Positions 1 to 12,049 are shown, counted from the first letter of the stretch. The stretch is 64,000 bases of DNA from Enteractinococcus coprophilus (GCF_006716305.1 NZ_VFOU01000004.1:1-64000), one strand, 5' to 3'. The notes: generated by a model from the letters alone, not told the origin. Numbers and translations are program-made.

Positions 1-134
1 GTTCTTCTGCCGCGCTTGGGATGTTGGTCACGACGGCGCTTATTTTTGCGAGCCATGACCCCTATTGTCACATACTCGCCGAGTCCGCCTGCTGCACTAT
101 GAACCAGCAATTACCCAGTAGACTAATGCCCGTT

Positions 135-830
135 ATGCGACTTGTCATTGCTGAATGTTCTGTCACCTACGCTGGCCGGCTCAATGCCTACCTGCCCCCC
201 GCCAAACGGCTCATCATGTTCAAGGCCGACGGCGCGGTGTTGATCCACTCCGACGGTGGTTCCTATAAACCCCTGAACTGGATGACGCCGCCCGCCCGAG
301 TGATCGTCTCGGAGCCATCCGAGACCCAGCAGCACGAAGGCATCGAAACAGTATGGACGGTGCAGTCGCAGAAATCCGATGACCGCCTGATCATTAGTAT
401 CTACGCTATTGAGCACGATTCCAGTCACGAGCTCGGGGTGGATCCTGGATTAGTCAAAGACGGCGTCGAAGCCGACTTGCAACGACTGTTGGCCGAACAA
501 ATTCACCTGCTGGGATCGGGCTATCAACTCATCCGGCGCGAATATATGACCGCCATTGGTCCGGTCGACATTCTGGCCAAGAACGGCACCGGAGAGACCG
601 TGGCCGTGGAGCTGAAGCGGCGCGGAGATATCGACGGCGTCGAACAACTCTCCCGCTATGTTGAACTGCTCAACCGGGATCCACTGCTGGCACCCGTGCA
701 CGGAGTGTTTGCCGCTCAACAAATTAAGCCACAGGCGCGCGTACTCGCTGAAGACCGGGGTTTCAGCACGGTCACGCTGGACTACGATGCCATGCGAGGC
801 GTCGACGATGTTGACTCCCGCCTTTTCTAA
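135..830 (+). CDS. nucS: Mismatch-specific endonuclease NucS (EndoMS)
   Basis: A 231-residue protein of the NucS/EndoMS family, which cuts both strands at mismatches and replaces MutS/MutL repair in many Actinobacteria. The N-terminal half (about 1-100) is the DNA-binding/dimerisation domain and includes a [10 protein letters not shown] block at 40-49. The C-terminal half is a PD-(D/E)xK nuclease with D145 in GPVDIL, E159 and K161 in VELK, followed by RRGDIDG. I chose the ATG at 135 because the product then begins MRLVIAECS as the family does; in-frame ATGs at 126 and further upstream add unrelated residues. Its last 23 bases overlap the start of nagA. Family assignment is firm; mismatch repair in this organism is inferred. 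Confidence 0.95.
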   Translation: MRLVIAECSVTYAGRLNAYLPPAKRLIMFKADGAVLIHSDGGSYKPLNWMTPPARVIVSEPSETQQHEGIETVWTVQSQKSDDRLIISIYAIEHDSSHELGVDPGLVKDGVEADLQRLLAEQIHLLGSGYQLIRREYMTAIGPVDILAKNGTGETVAVELKRRGDIDGVEQLSRYVELLNRDPLLAPVHGVFAAQQIKPQARVLAEDRGFSTVTLDYDAMRGVDDVDSRLF

Positions 831-1749
831 ATGCACCAACACGTTCGCTGACCGCCACATCCATGGCGTGGCCGGGGTTGATTTTGCCACCTCCGATGTC
901 CAGTCGATCCAGGCCGCGTTGCGCTTGCTGGCATCTCGGCGCACCACTGGGGTTACCGCCTCAATTCCGACGATCGGACTGGCCGCGTTACCCGATACAC
1001 TGAACCGGCTACGTGCAGCTCATGTCGATGGGCTGGTGGACGGCGTGCATCTGGAAGGCCCATTTCTTGCGCCAGAGTTTGCCGGCGCGCATCCCAGGTC
1101 GGCACTGCTGGCTCCCAACGAAGATCCCGGCAAGCGGTTCCTAGAAACCGTGTTCAACTACCAGGACCCCAGCCGGCTGATCACCATGATGACGCTAGCA
1201 CCCGAGCTCCCGGGGTTTGAGGCCACCGTTGAGCAACTCGTTGAAGCCGGGATTGCGCCTGCGCTAGGCCACACCGGTGCAACCTATCTCCAGATGCGCC
1301 ACGGCATAGCATTCGTCTACGCCCTGACGGGAGAACCGGTGACCATTACCCATCTCTATAATGCGATGCGTGGTTTTCACCATCGGGACCCAGGGCCAAT
1401 TCTTGCGGTCATGGAAGCAGCAGCCCGCGGTGAGGTCGTCGTGGAATTGATCGCAGACGGCTTCCATGTCGATCTTGAGGTGGTCCGGTGGTGGTTTGAC
1501 CTGTGGCCCGCCACTATCCGGTTGGTTTCAGATGCCTCGGCTGCGACCCTTCCCACCGGCGTTCAGCCACTTACTGCGCAGCCACCCAGGTTGGGACATG
1601 TTGAACTGCACTATCCTACAGCTGCGAGCCCGCAGCTTGCGGGACGGGCCACGTTGGCATCGGGTGGTAAAGATCTGTTGGCGATCCACGATGACCTGGT
1701 GGCAGCAGGGCTGAATCATGATCAGGTATGTGCCGCGATGCAGCGCTAG
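808..1749 (+). CDS. nagA: Minimal N-acetylglucosamine-6-phosphate deacetylase (barrel only)
   Basis: A 313-residue amidohydrolase of the NagA family, which removes acetate from GlcNAc-6-phosphate in amino-sugar and wall recycling. The expected residues are present: H17 and H19 in DRHIHG, E83 in HLEGPF, H155 in LGHTGA, H182 in [10 protein letters not shown]220 in ADGFH and the catalytic Asp D242 in LVSDAS. Usual family members have about 380 residues, with a small beta-sandwich domain made from both chain ends. Here the first residues lead almost straight into the HxH strand, and the protein stops before the usual C-terminal segment. The start overlaps nucS by 23 bases; the frame upstream does not resemble NagA. 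It could be an active minimal form or a degraded copy. Confidence 0.8.
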   Translation: MLTPAFSKCTNTFADRHIHGVAGVDFATSDVQSIQAALRLLASRRTTGVTASIPTIGLAALPDTLNRLRAAHVDGLVDGVHLEGPFLAPEFAGAHPRSALLAPNEDPGKRFLETVFNYQDPSRLITMMTLAPELPGFEATVEQLVEAGIAPALGHTGATYLQMRHGIAFVYALTGEPVTITHLYNAMRGFHHRDPGPILAVMEAAARGEVVVELIADGFHVDLEVVRWWFDLWPATIRLVSDASAATLPTGVQPLTAQPPRLGHVELHYPTAASPQLAGRATLASGGKDLLAIHDDLVAAGLNHDQVCAAMQR

Positions 1750-1783
1750 CCGGTACCGACCCGCCTAAGGCCGTGGCTTAAAG

Positions 1784-1826
1784 CAATCGGTCGACAGAGC
1801 CATCCACGTACCCTGTCGACCGATTG
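1784..1826. terminator. Bidirectional hairpin between nagA and the DUF2550 gene
   Basis: A perfect 14-base inverted repeat (arms 1784-1797 and 1813-1826, core AATCGGTCGACAG) separates two convergent genes. It lacks a long T-run on either side, so termination efficiency is uncertain. Its position between convergent 3' ends fits a shared terminator for nucS-nagA and the atp operon. Confidence 0.65.
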
Positions 1827-1836
1827 TCATATGAAG

Positions 1837-2289
1837 TTAGAAGTATCGACGACGCTGTCGCCGTTGTGGCGGTTCTCGCCAGTGCCCAATCCCAACTGCG
1901 GGACCGGACTCGTACCACGTGGTGAGCTCAGAGACGTGCGCTTGGGCTGCACTGAGCTTGAGGTATGCACCGGTTTCCAGATCGTCTAACCGCACCCAGG
2001 CACGGATGCGAGTTCGGCGGGGAAACCGTGTTACGTCTAGCGAGTGACGCGGTACGCTGGCAAACGGGCGAGGCCAGATCGAGTAGACGGCGAAGATTTC
2101 CACCGAGTATTCGTTATATGACACCACCACGGGTTTGCCGGGTTTTTCGTCGTCGTGTTTGCTGACCAGGCGCGCTTTAAAGGAACCGGGTGTTCTAAGC
2201 AGCATAAATAATCGCCAGGCGATCATCACTGCCGTTACGAACGCTATGACCGCGATTCCGATGAGCGTCCAGGCCAGCCACGACGGCAT
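1837..2289 (-). CDS. DUF2550 family membrane-anchored protein
   Basis: A 150-residue protein with one N-terminal membrane helix (about residues 5-30), then a cytoplasmic beta-rich domain containing a VVVSYNEYSVEIFAVYS segment, and an Arg-rich tail. This matches the DUF2550 family found directly downstream of atpC in Actinobacteria (as in the mycobacterial atp locus). The function is unknown. It follows atpC after one base and is very probably the last gene of the atp operon. The start is the ATG at 2289; no strong ribosome binding site is seen, so translational coupling to atpC is likely. Confidence 0.85.
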   Translation of the reverse strand: MPSWLAWTLIGIAVIAFVTAVMIAWRLFMLLRTPGSFKARLVSKHDDEKPGKPVVVSYNEYSVEIFAVYSIWPRPFASVPRHSLDVTRFPRRTRIRAWVRLDDLETGAYLKLSAAQAHVSELTTWYESGPAVGIGHWREPPQRRQRRRYF

Positions 2290-2290
2290 C

Positions 2291-2560
2291 TTACGCTGAC
2301 AGCTCCGCTTGTGTTGCGGCGATGGTCACCCGGTTCGAATCAACCGAGAAGAACCCGCCATTGGCTTGTGCAACCACGGCTTCACCGTCTGCTGCTTCGA
2401 CGACGACTTCGCCGTCACCCAGCACCGCAAGCATCGGGGTGTGACCGGGAAGAATCCCGATCTCACCGTCAATCGTGCGGGCGGACACGGAGCGGGCTTG
2501 CCCGGACCACACGAAGTGGTCCTCGGCAACGATTTCGACGTCCAGGAGGTTATCGGCCAT
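2291..2560 (-). CDS. atpC: ATP synthase epsilon subunit, short form
   Basis: An 89-residue epsilon subunit of the F1 central stalk. The beta-sandwich domain is complete, with a GEIGILPGHTPMLAVL segment near residues 32-47, but the chain ends right after it (NRVTIAATQAELSA). The C-terminal helical hairpin found in longer epsilon subunits of about 130 residues, which can inhibit ATP hydrolysis, is absent. The gene starts 3 bases after the atpD stop and is the last F1 gene, before the DUF2550 gene. Shortened epsilon subunits occur in some Actinobacteria, so this is probably natural rather than a truncation error. Confidence 0.93.
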   Translation of the reverse strand: MADNLLDVEIVAEDHFVWSGQARSVSARTIDGEIGILPGHTPMLAVLGDGEVVVEAADGEAVVAQANGGFFSVDSNRVTIAATQAELSA

Positions 2561-2563
2561 GAG

Positions 2564-4069
<1,506 letters not shown>

Positions 4070-4078
4070 TCAGCCCGT

Positions 4079-4975
4079 TTAGGACTCTGCTAGTGCGTCT
4101 GCACCAGCGATGAGTTCGGTGAGCTCCTGAGTAATGGAAGCCTGACGGGCGTTGTTCATCAGCAAAGTGTATTCACGGATGAGATCTTCGGCGTTATCTC
4201 CGGCTGCACTCATAGCTCGTTGACGGTTGGCCAGTTCTGATGCGGCAGCCTGCAACATGGACGAGAAGATTCTCGACTCGATGTATTTGGGCAGCAATGC
4301 ATCCAAGACTTCTTCTGGGGCGGGTTCGTAGTCATAGAGCGGGAACAGTTCCGACGCATCGGTGACTTCTTCTTCCACAACTTCCAGTGGCAGAAGACGA
4401 ACAACCGTTGGGTCTTGTCGCACCATGCTCTTGAACTCTGTGTAGACGATGTGAATTTCGTCGACGCCGCCCTCTTCGTAGTCGGTCAAGAAGGCATCGA
4501 CGAGTGTTTCGCCAACATCTTTTGCGACGTCGAATTCTGGGCTATCGGTCGAACCGGTCCAGAATTTCTTGTACGAACGGTTACGGAAGTCAAAGTACGC
4601 CTGAGCCTTGCGGCCGATCAGGTATAGATCGGCGGATTTACCTTCTTCGGAAAGGCGTTCAATCAAGGTCTCTGCGTGACGCAGGATGTTTGCGGAGTAT
4701 GCTCCAGCCAGGCCGCGGTCGCTCGACATGATGAGCACAGCAGCGCGTCGCGGATTTTCGGGTTCCGACGTCAGAACGTGTTCGATGTCTTGCTGTGATG
4801 CCACGGCAGAAACGGCCCGAGTAATCGCATTGGCATAGGGCATCGAAGCTGCCACACGCTGGCGTGCCTTACCGATTCGCGAGGTTGCGATCAGTTCCAT
4901 CGCATTGAAGATCTTTTTCATCGACGTCGTCGAGTTGATCTTGTTGCGATAGACCCGAATATCGGATGCTGACAT
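4079..4975 (-). CDS. atpG: ATP synthase F1 gamma subunit
   Basis: The rotor-shaft gamma subunit (298 residues). The N-terminal helix ([26 protein letters not shown]) and the C-terminal helix ([23 protein letters not shown]) that form the coiled-coil axle are both present, as is the [11 protein letters not shown] segment. It sits between atpA and atpD. An AAGGAAAAG ribosome binding site precedes the ATG at 4975. Nothing is unusual in it. Confidence 0.97.
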   Translation of the reverse strand: MSASDIRVYRNKINSTTSMKKIFNAMELIATSRIGKARQRVAASMPYANAITRAVSAVASQQDIEHVLTSEPENPRRAAVLIMSSDRGLAGAYSANILRHAETLIERLSEEGKSADLYLIGRKAQAYFDFRNRSYKKFWTGSTDSPEFDVAKDVGETLVDAFLTDYEEGGVDEIHIVYTEFKSMVRQDPTVVRLLPLEVVEEEVTDASELFPLYDYEPAPEEVLDALLPKYIESRIFSSMLQAAASELANRQRAMSAAGDNAEDLIREYTLLMNNARQASITQELTELIAGADALAES

Positions 4976-5038
4976 GCTTTTCCTTTCTGTGACCTATAGC
5001 AGGTGCCGGGTTTCCCCGGCACCAAATGCTAGGGTCGA

Positions 5039-6673
5039 TCAGCGTTTCTGGCGGACGATGCGTTCTTGTTCGACGGCGCCTTCGTCAATGGCATCGAACT
5101 CTTCGTTGCCTGGCTGGACGGCGTCGCCACCTTGGGCAAGGAAGGATTTCTTGAAGCTGGTAACTTCCTGTTCCAAGACCGCGATGGTGTCATCGTTCAG
5201 GCGCCCGGTTTCTGCGATATCTGCCAGCGCGATGTTATTGAGACGCAGGTGCTGCAAGAATTCCGATTCGAAGCGCAGTACGTCAGAGACTGGAACGTCG
5301 TCCATGTGTCCCTGAGAGCCTGCCCAGATCGAAACAACCTGGTCTTCGACTGGGTACGGGGTGTACTGCGGCTGCTTGAGCAGTTCCATCAGGCGTGCAC
5401 CACGGTCCAGCTGACGACGCGTTGAAGCATCAAGGTCAGATGCGAACATCGCAAAGGCTTCCATGTCACGGTACTGGGCGAGATCAATACGCAGGGTACC
5501 GGAAACGGATTTCAGTGCCTTGGTCTGGGCTGCACCACCTACGCGCGATACCGAAATACCAACGTCAACAGCTGGGCGCTGGTTGGCGTTGAACAGGTCA
5601 GACTGCAAGAAGATCTGACCGTCGGTAATCGAAATAACGTTGGTCGGAATGTATGCCGAGACGTCGTTGGCTTTGGTCTCCACGATCGGCAGACCGGTCA
5701 TCGACCCGGCACCCAATTCGTCAGAGAGCTTTGCACAACGTTCCAGCAACCGTGAGTGCAGGTAGAACACGTCACCTGGGTACGCTTCACGGCCTGGTGG
5801 ACGACGCAGCAACAGCGACACGGCGCGGTAGGCCTCAGCCTGCTTGGACAGGTCGTCGAAAATGATCAGAACGTGTTTGCCACCGTACATCCAGTGCTGC
5901 CCAATGGCTGACCCGGCATATGGTGCCAGGTATTTGAAGCCCGCTGGGTCAGATGCTGGTGAGGCAACGATGGTGGTGTATTCGAGTGCGCCCTCGCGTT
6001 CCAGTGTGGCACGAACCGATGCGATCGTTGAAGCCTTCTGGCCAACAGCCACGTAGATACAACGTACCTGTTTGTTCGGATCCCCCGACTCCCAGTTGGC
6101 TCGCTGGTTGAGAATCGCATCGACACCAATTGCGGTCTTACCGGTCTGGCGGTCACCAATGATCAGCTGACGCTGGCCACGACCGATAGGAATCATCGCA
6201 TCGATGGCTTTCATACCAGTCTGAAGTGGTTCGTGTACCGACTTACGCTGGGTCACACCTGGTGCCTGGAGTTCCAGTGCACGGCGGCCTTCGTCCTCGA
6301 TTGGACCAAGGTTGTCGATTGGTTCACCCAGTGGGTTCACGACACGACCCATGAAAGCGTCCCCGACCGGTACGGACAGTACGTCGCCGGTGCGGTACAC
6401 TTTCATACCTTCTTGAATACCCTGGAAGTCACCCAGCACAACGACACCAATTTCACGTGGGTCGAGGTTCTGAGCCAGTCCAGTGACGCCATTGTCGAAA
6501 CGAAGCAGTTCGTTCGACATAACGGAAGGAAGACCTTCCACACGGGCAATACCGTCAGCTGCGCTTGTGACGTAGCCAACTTCGACACGTTCGGTGTCGG
6601 CCGGTTCGTACGACTCCGCAAACTCGTTTAGGGCATCACGGACGTCGTCAGCGTTGATGGTCAAATCGGCCAT
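5039..6673 (-). CDS. atpA: ATP synthase F1 alpha subunit
   Basis: The non-catalytic nucleotide-binding alpha subunit (544 residues). It carries the Walker A motif GDRQTGKT, the YVAVGQKAS segment and the [13 protein letters not shown] signature. The C-terminus is longer than in E. coli and acidic ([19 protein letters not shown]), as in many Actinobacteria. It lies downstream of atpH, 73 bases apart, and upstream of atpG. The ATG at 6673 is preceded by a GGGA-type ribosome binding site. Confidence 0.98.
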   Translation of the reverse strand: MADLTINADDVRDALNEFAESYEPADTERVEVGYVTSAADGIARVEGLPSVMSNELLRFDNGVTGLAQNLDPREIGVVVLGDFQGIQEGMKVYRTGDVLSVPVGDAFMGRVVNPLGEPIDNLGPIEDEGRRALELQAPGVTQRKSVHEPLQTGMKAIDAMIPIGRGQRQLIIGDRQTGKTAIGVDAILNQRANWESGDPNKQVRCIYVAVGQKASTIASVRATLEREGALEYTTIVASPASDPAGFKYLAPYAGSAIGQHWMYGGKHVLIIFDDLSKQAEAYRAVSLLLRRPPGREAYPGDVFYLHSRLLERCAKLSDELGAGSMTGLPIVETKANDVSAYIPTNVISITDGQIFLQSDLFNANQRPAVDVGISVSRVGGAAQTKALKSVSGTLRIDLAQYRDMEAFAMFASDLDASTRRQLDRGARLMELLKQPQYTPYPVEDQVVSIWAGSQGHMDDVPVSDVLRFESEFLQHLRLNNIALADIAETGRLNDDTIAVLEQEVTSFKKSFLAQGGDAVQPGNEEFDAIDEGAVEQERIVRQKR

Positions 6674-6746
6674 CTGCAGTCCCTGCTCTCTTTGAATGCC
6701 GCATCATGGTGATGTGGCCTAGTTGTATATGTTTCGAGTGCCGGTT

Positions 6747-7558
6747 TCAGCCGGCCAGTTTAGTGTTCAGATCGTTCAGTCGTGAAGCGACCGAGGAGTC
6801 AATGACTTCGTCACCAACTTGGATCCGGATTCCGCCGATCAGCTGCGGGTCAGTGTGAACGTTTAGCTGCAACTGACGACCAAAAGTGGACGACAGTGTG
6901 TTGGCCAAACGATCTACCTGAGCTTGCTGGAGTGGACGGGCCACCGTCACATCGGCGATCCACTGACGTTGTTGCTGTGCGCTCAGATCAGCAAAACGAC
7001 GAACAAGATCAACAGGTTTCACTCCACGAGGATGCTCCACTGCCTGACGGACCAACAACTTTGCTGGGGCCATGGCATCGGCTGACATGAGATTGTCAGC
7101 GAGATCGCCTCGAGAAGATACTGGCGCTTGCTGATCGGTGAGTGCCCGCTGCAGTTCGTGGCTGGCATCAACCACACGGTTGAATTCCAGCAGTTGCTGC
7201 GTCAGGGTCTGCAGACCAGCAAGACCACCCTGTTCGGCGCTGTAGATAGCGGAAATAGCCGCCATCTCTTCGAGTGCGTCACCGAATTCGCGTTCGGTGG
7301 TCCAGCGTGCGCCGGCAAGGCTTTGCAATACCGTCACAGCAGATGCTGAGACTTGGTTGGCAAAGATCCTGCGAATTAATTCTTGACGTCGGTTGGCTTC
7401 AACCGTTGGGTCGGTGATCGAGCGGCGCAATGCACCGTTATCGTCGATCACTTTCAAAGCCGCAAACAGTTCGGCGCCGAGTTCGACTCCTCCGGCTGAA
7501 AGGGTAGCTTTCAGCTCGGTGTGCAGTTGTGCCAATGAATCACGCGATGCTTGTGACA

Positions 7559-7559
<1 letters not shown>
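6747..7559 (-). CDS. atpH: ATP synthase delta subunit
   Basis: A 270-residue delta (OSCP-like) subunit that ties the peripheral stalk to the top of F1. It is longer than the E. coli protein (about 177 residues), as in other high-GC Gram-positives. The C-terminal family block is seen in the GRQLQLNVHTDPQLIGGIRIQVGDEVIDSSV region near the end. Its ATG overlaps the atpF stop by one base (TAATG), so the two are translationally coupled. The b and delta subunits are separate here, unlike the fused form of mycobacteria. Confidence 0.95.
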
Positions 7560-8146
<587 letters not shown>

Positions 8147-8201
8147 TTAAGTGTTCATTACTGACATATATGGCCGGATGCTTTCCGACCGTGGATGGCG
8201 C

Positions 8202-8417
8202 CTAGGCTCCAATAACGAAAGCGAAGACCAGACCAAGAATCGCAAGGGCTTCTGCCAGCGCGAAACCAAGCAGCGCGATTGGCTGCAGCTGCGACTGGGA
8301 TTCTGGCTGACGTGCAACACCGTTGATGTATGCAGCGAAGATCAGACCCACACCAATAGCGGAGCCAATTGCGGCCAGGCCGTAACCGATCATGTTCAAT
8401 GAACCATGCAGTTCCAT
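8202..8417 (-). CDS. atpE: ATP synthase F0 subunit c
   Basis: The 71-residue c-ring subunit with two membrane helices and a short polar loop (ARQPES) that contacts gamma and epsilon. The ion-carrying carboxylate is the Glu in [16 protein letters not shown] on helix two. The sequence looks like a proton-type ring (no obvious sodium ligand pattern), though this is inference. AAAGGAA lies upstream of the ATG. A 173-base gap separates it from atpB and contains only a short GGTACCGGTACC palindrome. Confidence 0.97.
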   Translation of the reverse strand: MELHGSLNMIGYGLAAIGSAIGVGLIFAAYINGVARQPESQSQLQPIALLGFALAEALAILGLVFAFVIGA

Positions 8418-8590
8418 TGTGTTCCTTTCAAGATGCCTAACAGGCAGGTTGTGGAGGGTTCCCGGCGGGGATCCGATGGGTACCGGTACCAGGAAGTAAT
8501 TTCACGGCGTGTATCTCACCGTCGCGATTCATAGGTTCGAATCGGCAAATCTTTATAACAAATATTCAGTTCTGTGCGGAGCGTTAGAAG

Positions 8591-9433
8591 TTACGCTGCG
8601 ACCGGCATTGGCTTGTCCATGATGGGCTCTGCTTGAGCGGCGATAGCCCCTTGAATGTAGAGCGCCGTCAACAGAGTAAAGACGAAGGCCTGCAGGACCA
8701 TGATCAGCAGTTCCAGGAAGTACAGCGCCACGGAACCGATGATGACGCCAATGCCCAAGCCTGCGTTCAAGATACTGTCCGTTTGAGTAATCAGGTATTC
8801 TGCACCGGAGCCGGCCAGCATGACGATCATGTGCCCGGCCAACATGGTTGCCATCAAACGCAGCGAGTGCGTCAGTGGGCGAACGATGAAGTTGGAGATG
8901 ATCTCCAATGGAACCAGCAGTGGCAGGATCCAGCTGGGAACGCCCTCGGGGACCACAGCCAGTTTGAAGTATTTAATACCGTGATGACGCAGTCCAACAC
9001 CAATCCAGATGATGTACATGATAATGGCGATTGCATAGGCTGCGCCGGCGTGCGAGAACGATGGCAGCTGCAGGATCGGGATCGCGCCAAATAAGTTGTT
9101 GAAGAGTACAAAGAAGAACGTTGCAAACAGCAGCGGAACCCACTGGCGGAAATGTTTTTCACCAAGAATGTCGCGACCAATGCCATTGCGCACGAATGCA
9201 TAGCCGGACTCGGCGATCCACTGCAGACGCCCTGGGACCAGGGAAGGTTTGCGCATTGCGATGCCAAAAAGCGCCCAGATCAAAATGACCGACAGAATGA
9301 TCATGAGCATCTGTTTGCCGAAACCGGTGCCGTACTCAGCCATCCACGGAATCATGTCTGGTAAGTGCGCATCATCGATCGTGGGCGGCACGTATCCCTG
9401 CGTGGGGAGATAACTTAGTACGAGTGGAAGCAC
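8591..9433 (-). CDS. atpB: ATP synthase F0 subunit a
   Basis: The membrane a subunit (280 residues) forming the proton half-channels against the c-ring. The essential Arg lies in PLTHSLRLMATMLAGH, and the C-terminal helix FVFTLLTALYIQGAI is recognisable. It has about five to six membrane helices. The start is a GTG at 9433 with an AGAGGA ribosome binding site. It is the first F0 gene downstream of the predicted atp promoter at 9551-9579. Confidence 0.96.
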   Translation of the reverse strand: MLPLVLSYLPTQGYVPPTIDDAHLPDMIPWMAEYGTGFGKQMLMIILSVILIWALFGIAMRKPSLVPGRLQWIAESGYAFVRNGIGRDILGEKHFRQWVPLLFATFFFVLFNNLFGAIPILQLPSFSHAGAAYAIAIIMYIIWIGVGLRHHGIKYFKLAVVPEGVPSWILPLLVPLEIISNFIVRPLTHSLRLMATMLAGHMIVMLAGSGAEYLITQTDSILNAGLGIGVIIGSVALYFLELLIMVLQAFVFTLLTALYIQGAIAAQAEPIMDKPMPVAA

Positions 9434-9550
9434 GCAAATCCTCTCTTAAGAATCCCACGGGAAGGTTGAGGTATTCGAACCTGCTTCGGGGATGTTGCCG
9501 GAGTGTTGTTGAAGGCAGTTGCGATGTTCAACGCGTTTTTGCCCTTGGAT

Positions 9551-9579
9551 AGTCTAGCAAAAACCTTAACCCGTGTCGC
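9551..9579 (-). promoter_or_regulatory. Predicted sigma-70-type promoter of the atp operon
   Basis: On the minus strand a -35-like GCGACA (9574-9579) and a -10 TAGACT (9551-9556) are separated by 17 bases. Transcription would begin near 9544, giving a leader of about 110 bases before atpB. The 331-base gap 9434-9764 holds no convincing gene. Besides this promoter it contains only a 7-base inverted repeat AACAAAT/ATTTGTT at 9721-9740. Confidence 0.45.
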
Positions 9580-9764
9580 ATTGAGTCGTTTATTCCAGAC
9601 GACGTCGCTGGCCCAATCTACCAAATCAAGTGAGACCTTGGTCACGCCATTTCTACACCGTGTCGAATAAATCTAATGAAACAGCTTGTCAGGACGTTAT
9701 TTGGCGCATCTCACAGGTGAACAAATCTGCGTATTTGTTGTCTTTATCACACTGATGAGATGGG

Positions 9765-10172
9765 TTAGGAATAGATCAGGCGCCGGGTATTGAGAAAAAC
9801 AATAACCTCTGCAATTTGCCAGATGACGATGGCCACCAAGGCTCCAATGGCAGCCCCGATCGTGTGCAGCCATTCGGGTGGGGGCACTACGGCCAGCAGC
9901 ATGCCAAGAATCACGATCTTGGCGACAAAGGCACCCATCGCTAATGGGATGGCGAGGTTGCGACGTCGTTGCCACACAATGGCTATCAGCAGAATACTAA
10001 GTGCTGATAAGCCCCAAACGATGATCCCGGCGACCAGCGCTGACAGCCCGGCGTCGCCGTTCTCTAACAGAAGGAACGCTACTGCGGTCACGACGATCCC
10101 GACCCAGGTCGGCCAAGAGGCGTGCAGCAGAATCCCCCACCAGCCGTGCTTATTGACGGGTTTCTTTGCCAT
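9765..10172 (-). CDS. AtpI-like small membrane protein preceding the atp operon
   Basis: A 135-residue protein with four predicted membrane helices and few polar segments. Its place between wecA and atpB matches the mycobacterial gene Rv1303 and atpI-type genes in other bacteria, which are thought to help c-ring assembly or ion handling. Sequence similarity to classical AtpI is not obvious by eye, so the name rests mainly on position and topology. The ATG at 10172 has AAGGTG at good spacing and lies 23 bases inside the end of wecA, indicating coupling. An in-frame GTG at 10181 is an alternative. Confidence 0.7.
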   Translation of the reverse strand: MAKKPVNKHGWWGILLHASWPTWVGIVVTAVAFLLLENGDAGLSALVAGIIVWGLSALSILLIAIVWQRRRNLAIPLAMGAFVAKIVILGMLLAVVPPPEWLHTIGAAIGALVAIVIWQIAEVIVFLNTRRLIYS

Positions 10173-11337
10173 AGGTTTCACCTTGTTCTGCCGAATGGTT
10201 CAGCGCTCGTTCGGCAGCTCGTGCTGCCCGCAGCTTATTGAGTCGTCGATAGTAGGCTCGACGCGCCATCCAGGGACGAAGTGTCAGCACAACGAGCAGT
10301 GCCAGGGCAACGATCGTTGCACCAATGACCATCGCAGCAGGGAAATAGGTCAGTGATACGGCACCGTATCCCACGACAAATGTCCACAGGTATAGCAACA
10401 GCACGGCTTGTCGGTGGGTGTATCCGCCGTCGACCAGCTTGTGATGGATGTGGCCTCGGTCTGCACTAAATGGCGAGGTGCGGCGTGCGGTTCGGCGCAA
10501 TACCGCCATGAAGAGGTCGAGCAGCGGGAGGATCATGACGGCCAGTGGCAACAAAATCGGCATGTACGCGGGGATATTGCGGAACCGGAATCCTTCTAAT
10601 GCCCCAAGATCGGCGGTGACCGCAACGGCTGCGGTGGCCATTAACAGGCCGATGAGCTGTGCGCCGACCTCACCCATAAAGATGCGGGCCGGATGGAAGT
10701 TGAAAGGCAAAAAACCGAGACAGGCCCCGATAAGTAGTGCGGTCAGCAAAGTCGCCAAGTTCGAATAATCGTAGGCGTTGATGGTTCTGGTGAGGATATA
10801 GCTGTAGATGAAGAAGGCTGAACCACCGATAATGGCCACACCGGATGCTAACCCGTCGAGCCCATCGATAAAGTTGAACGCATTGATCGTCAGCACAATT
10901 ACGAAAATCGTGATGACGATCTGCGCAAGATCATTATCGACGTGGATCCATCCAACTGGCATGGCTTCAACGCGTATGCCGGCCGCCGCAACAATGCCCG
11001 CGGCCAAGACTTGGCCGGCGAATTTGATGATCCAATGCAGATCCCACAGATCGTCTGCCACCCCCATGACCAGGGTCACCAGGATGGCCAGCAGGATGCC
11101 GACGATCGGCGCCTGGTAGATCCCGGATAAAAAGGGGATGAGTGATGCCGCACCCAGCACGATGGTTACCGCCAGGGCCATAGCCGCTCCCCCGAGTTTC
11201 GGGATGGGTTCGCGGTGCATATCGCGTTTCCGGGTGGGCGTATAGACGCGACCGCGAACACCTAACATGCGTGCCATCGGGGTCAGTGCGAAACTGATTA
11301 GCGCGGTGATGGCCACGATGGCAAGGTAAACCTTCAT
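10150..11337 (-). CDS. wecA: Undecaprenyl-phosphate N-acetylglucosaminyl 1-phosphate transferase (WecA/Rfe type)
   Basis: A 395-residue integral membrane protein of the MraY/WecA family, which moves a sugar-1-phosphate from a UDP-sugar onto a polyprenyl phosphate. Recognisable motifs are GVADDLWDL, NAFNFIDGLDGLASG and the HIHH box in ADRGHIHHKLVDGG that marks the WecA/TagO branch. About ten to eleven membrane helices are predicted. The ATG at 11337 overlaps the tsaC stop (ATGA); longer in-frame extension to 11490 would run inside tsaC and is unlikely. It probably starts a wall-linked polysaccharide or teichoic-acid-like polymer. Confidence 0.92.
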   Translation of the reverse strand: MKVYLAIVAITALISFALTPMARMLGVRGRVYTPTRKRDMHREPIPKLGGAAMALAVTIVLGAASLIPFLSGIYQAPIVGILLAILVTLVMGVADDLWDLHWIIKFAGQVLAAGIVAAAGIRVEAMPVGWIHVDNDLAQIVITIFVIVLTINAFNFIDGLDGLASGVAIIGGSAFFIYSYILTRTINAYDYSNLATLLTALLIGACLGFLPFNFHPARIFMGEVGAQLIGLLMATAAVAVTADLGALEGFRFRNIPAYMPILLPLAVMILPLLDLFMAVLRRTARRTSPFSADRGHIHHKLVDGGYTHRQAVLLLYLWTFVVGYGAVSLTYFPAAMVIGATIVALALLVVLTLRPWMARRAYYRRLNKLRAARAAERALNHSAEQGETYGKETRQ

Positions 11338-12044
11338 GACGACGAAGAATCCTCCCACGTCGTTGCTCCCGTGGACCCTGATGTAGGTGGTTCCGGGTCG
11401 TTGAGATCCAAAACGTCGGGAACAACTTGTCGTAGTTCCTCGATGCTGATGGCGCCCTGTCGAAGCACACGGTGCGGGGTGACGGTGCAATCTACGATGG
11501 TGGAGGCTTGTTGTGCGCCGCGGTCGCCGTCATGTATGTAGACGGACACGGAAGCACCTAGGGCTTCTTGAGCGGCTTGGGCTGTGGTGGCCGCTGGCTG
11601 GCCGTGCCGGTTGGCGGAAGACACCGCTAATGGTCCGGTGTTTTGAAGAATCTGTTGGGCCAGGGCATCCGCTGGTTGGCGCAATGCGACCGTGCCATGG
11701 GTTTCGCCAAGATCCCAAGATAGAGAAGGCTGGGCGTTGAAGATCAGCGTTAGTGCGCCTGGCCAAAAGGCTTGCGCTAATTGGCGTCCGGTGGCGGGAA
11801 TATCAACGGCTAGTGCATCCAGAACTTGCATATTGCCGATCAGCACCGGTGGCGGGGACTGCCGGGAGCGCCCCTTAGCGGCCAAGAGCACGGCCACGGC
11901 CTGTGGATTGAACGCATCGGCGCCGACACCATAGACCGTGTCGGTGGGCAAGACGATGAGTTCGCGTTGGCTAATGGCTTTGCTCGCCGCGGCGATGGCG
12001 GCGGTCCGTTGGTCGGATTCTTGGGCGTCGAACAGCTGAGTCAC
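11334..12044 (-). CDS. tsaC: L-threonylcarbamoyladenylate synthase (TsaC/Sua5 family)
   Basis: A 236-residue YrdC-domain protein that makes threonylcarbamoyl-AMP for the t6A37 modification of ANN-decoding tRNAs. The LPTDTVYGVGADAF block and the KGRSRQSPPPVLI segment are typical; SSANRHGQPA matches the conserved SAN motif. The C-terminal tail after about residue 205 (NDPEPPTSGSTG) is low in complexity. The start is a GTG at 12044, five bases after prmC. It is coupled to wecA by a 4-base overlap. Confidence 0.92.
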   Translation of the reverse strand: MTQLFDAQESDQRTAAIAAASKAISQRELIVLPTDTVYGVGADAFNPQAVAVLLAAKGRSRQSPPPVLIGNMQVLDALAVDIPATGRQLAQAFWPGALTLIFNAQPSLSWDLGETHGTVALRQPADALAQQILQNTGPLAVSSANRHGQPAATTAQAAQEALGASVSVYIHDGDRGAQQASTIVDCTVTPHRVLRQGAISIEELRQVVPDVLDLNDPEPPTSGSTGATTWEDSSSS

Positions 12045-12049
12045 GATAG

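Noticed and set aside
8479-8490. Palindrome GGTACCGGTACC in the atpE-atpB gap
   Set aside because: Short, GC-rich and without a flanking T-run or known operator pattern; not enough to call a regulatory site.
8533-8550. T-arm-like sequence AGGTTCGAATCGG between atpE and atpB, and a similar one near 9469-9484
   Set aside because: No matching acceptor, D or anticodon arms are found around either; both are chance resemblances in AT-rich gaps.
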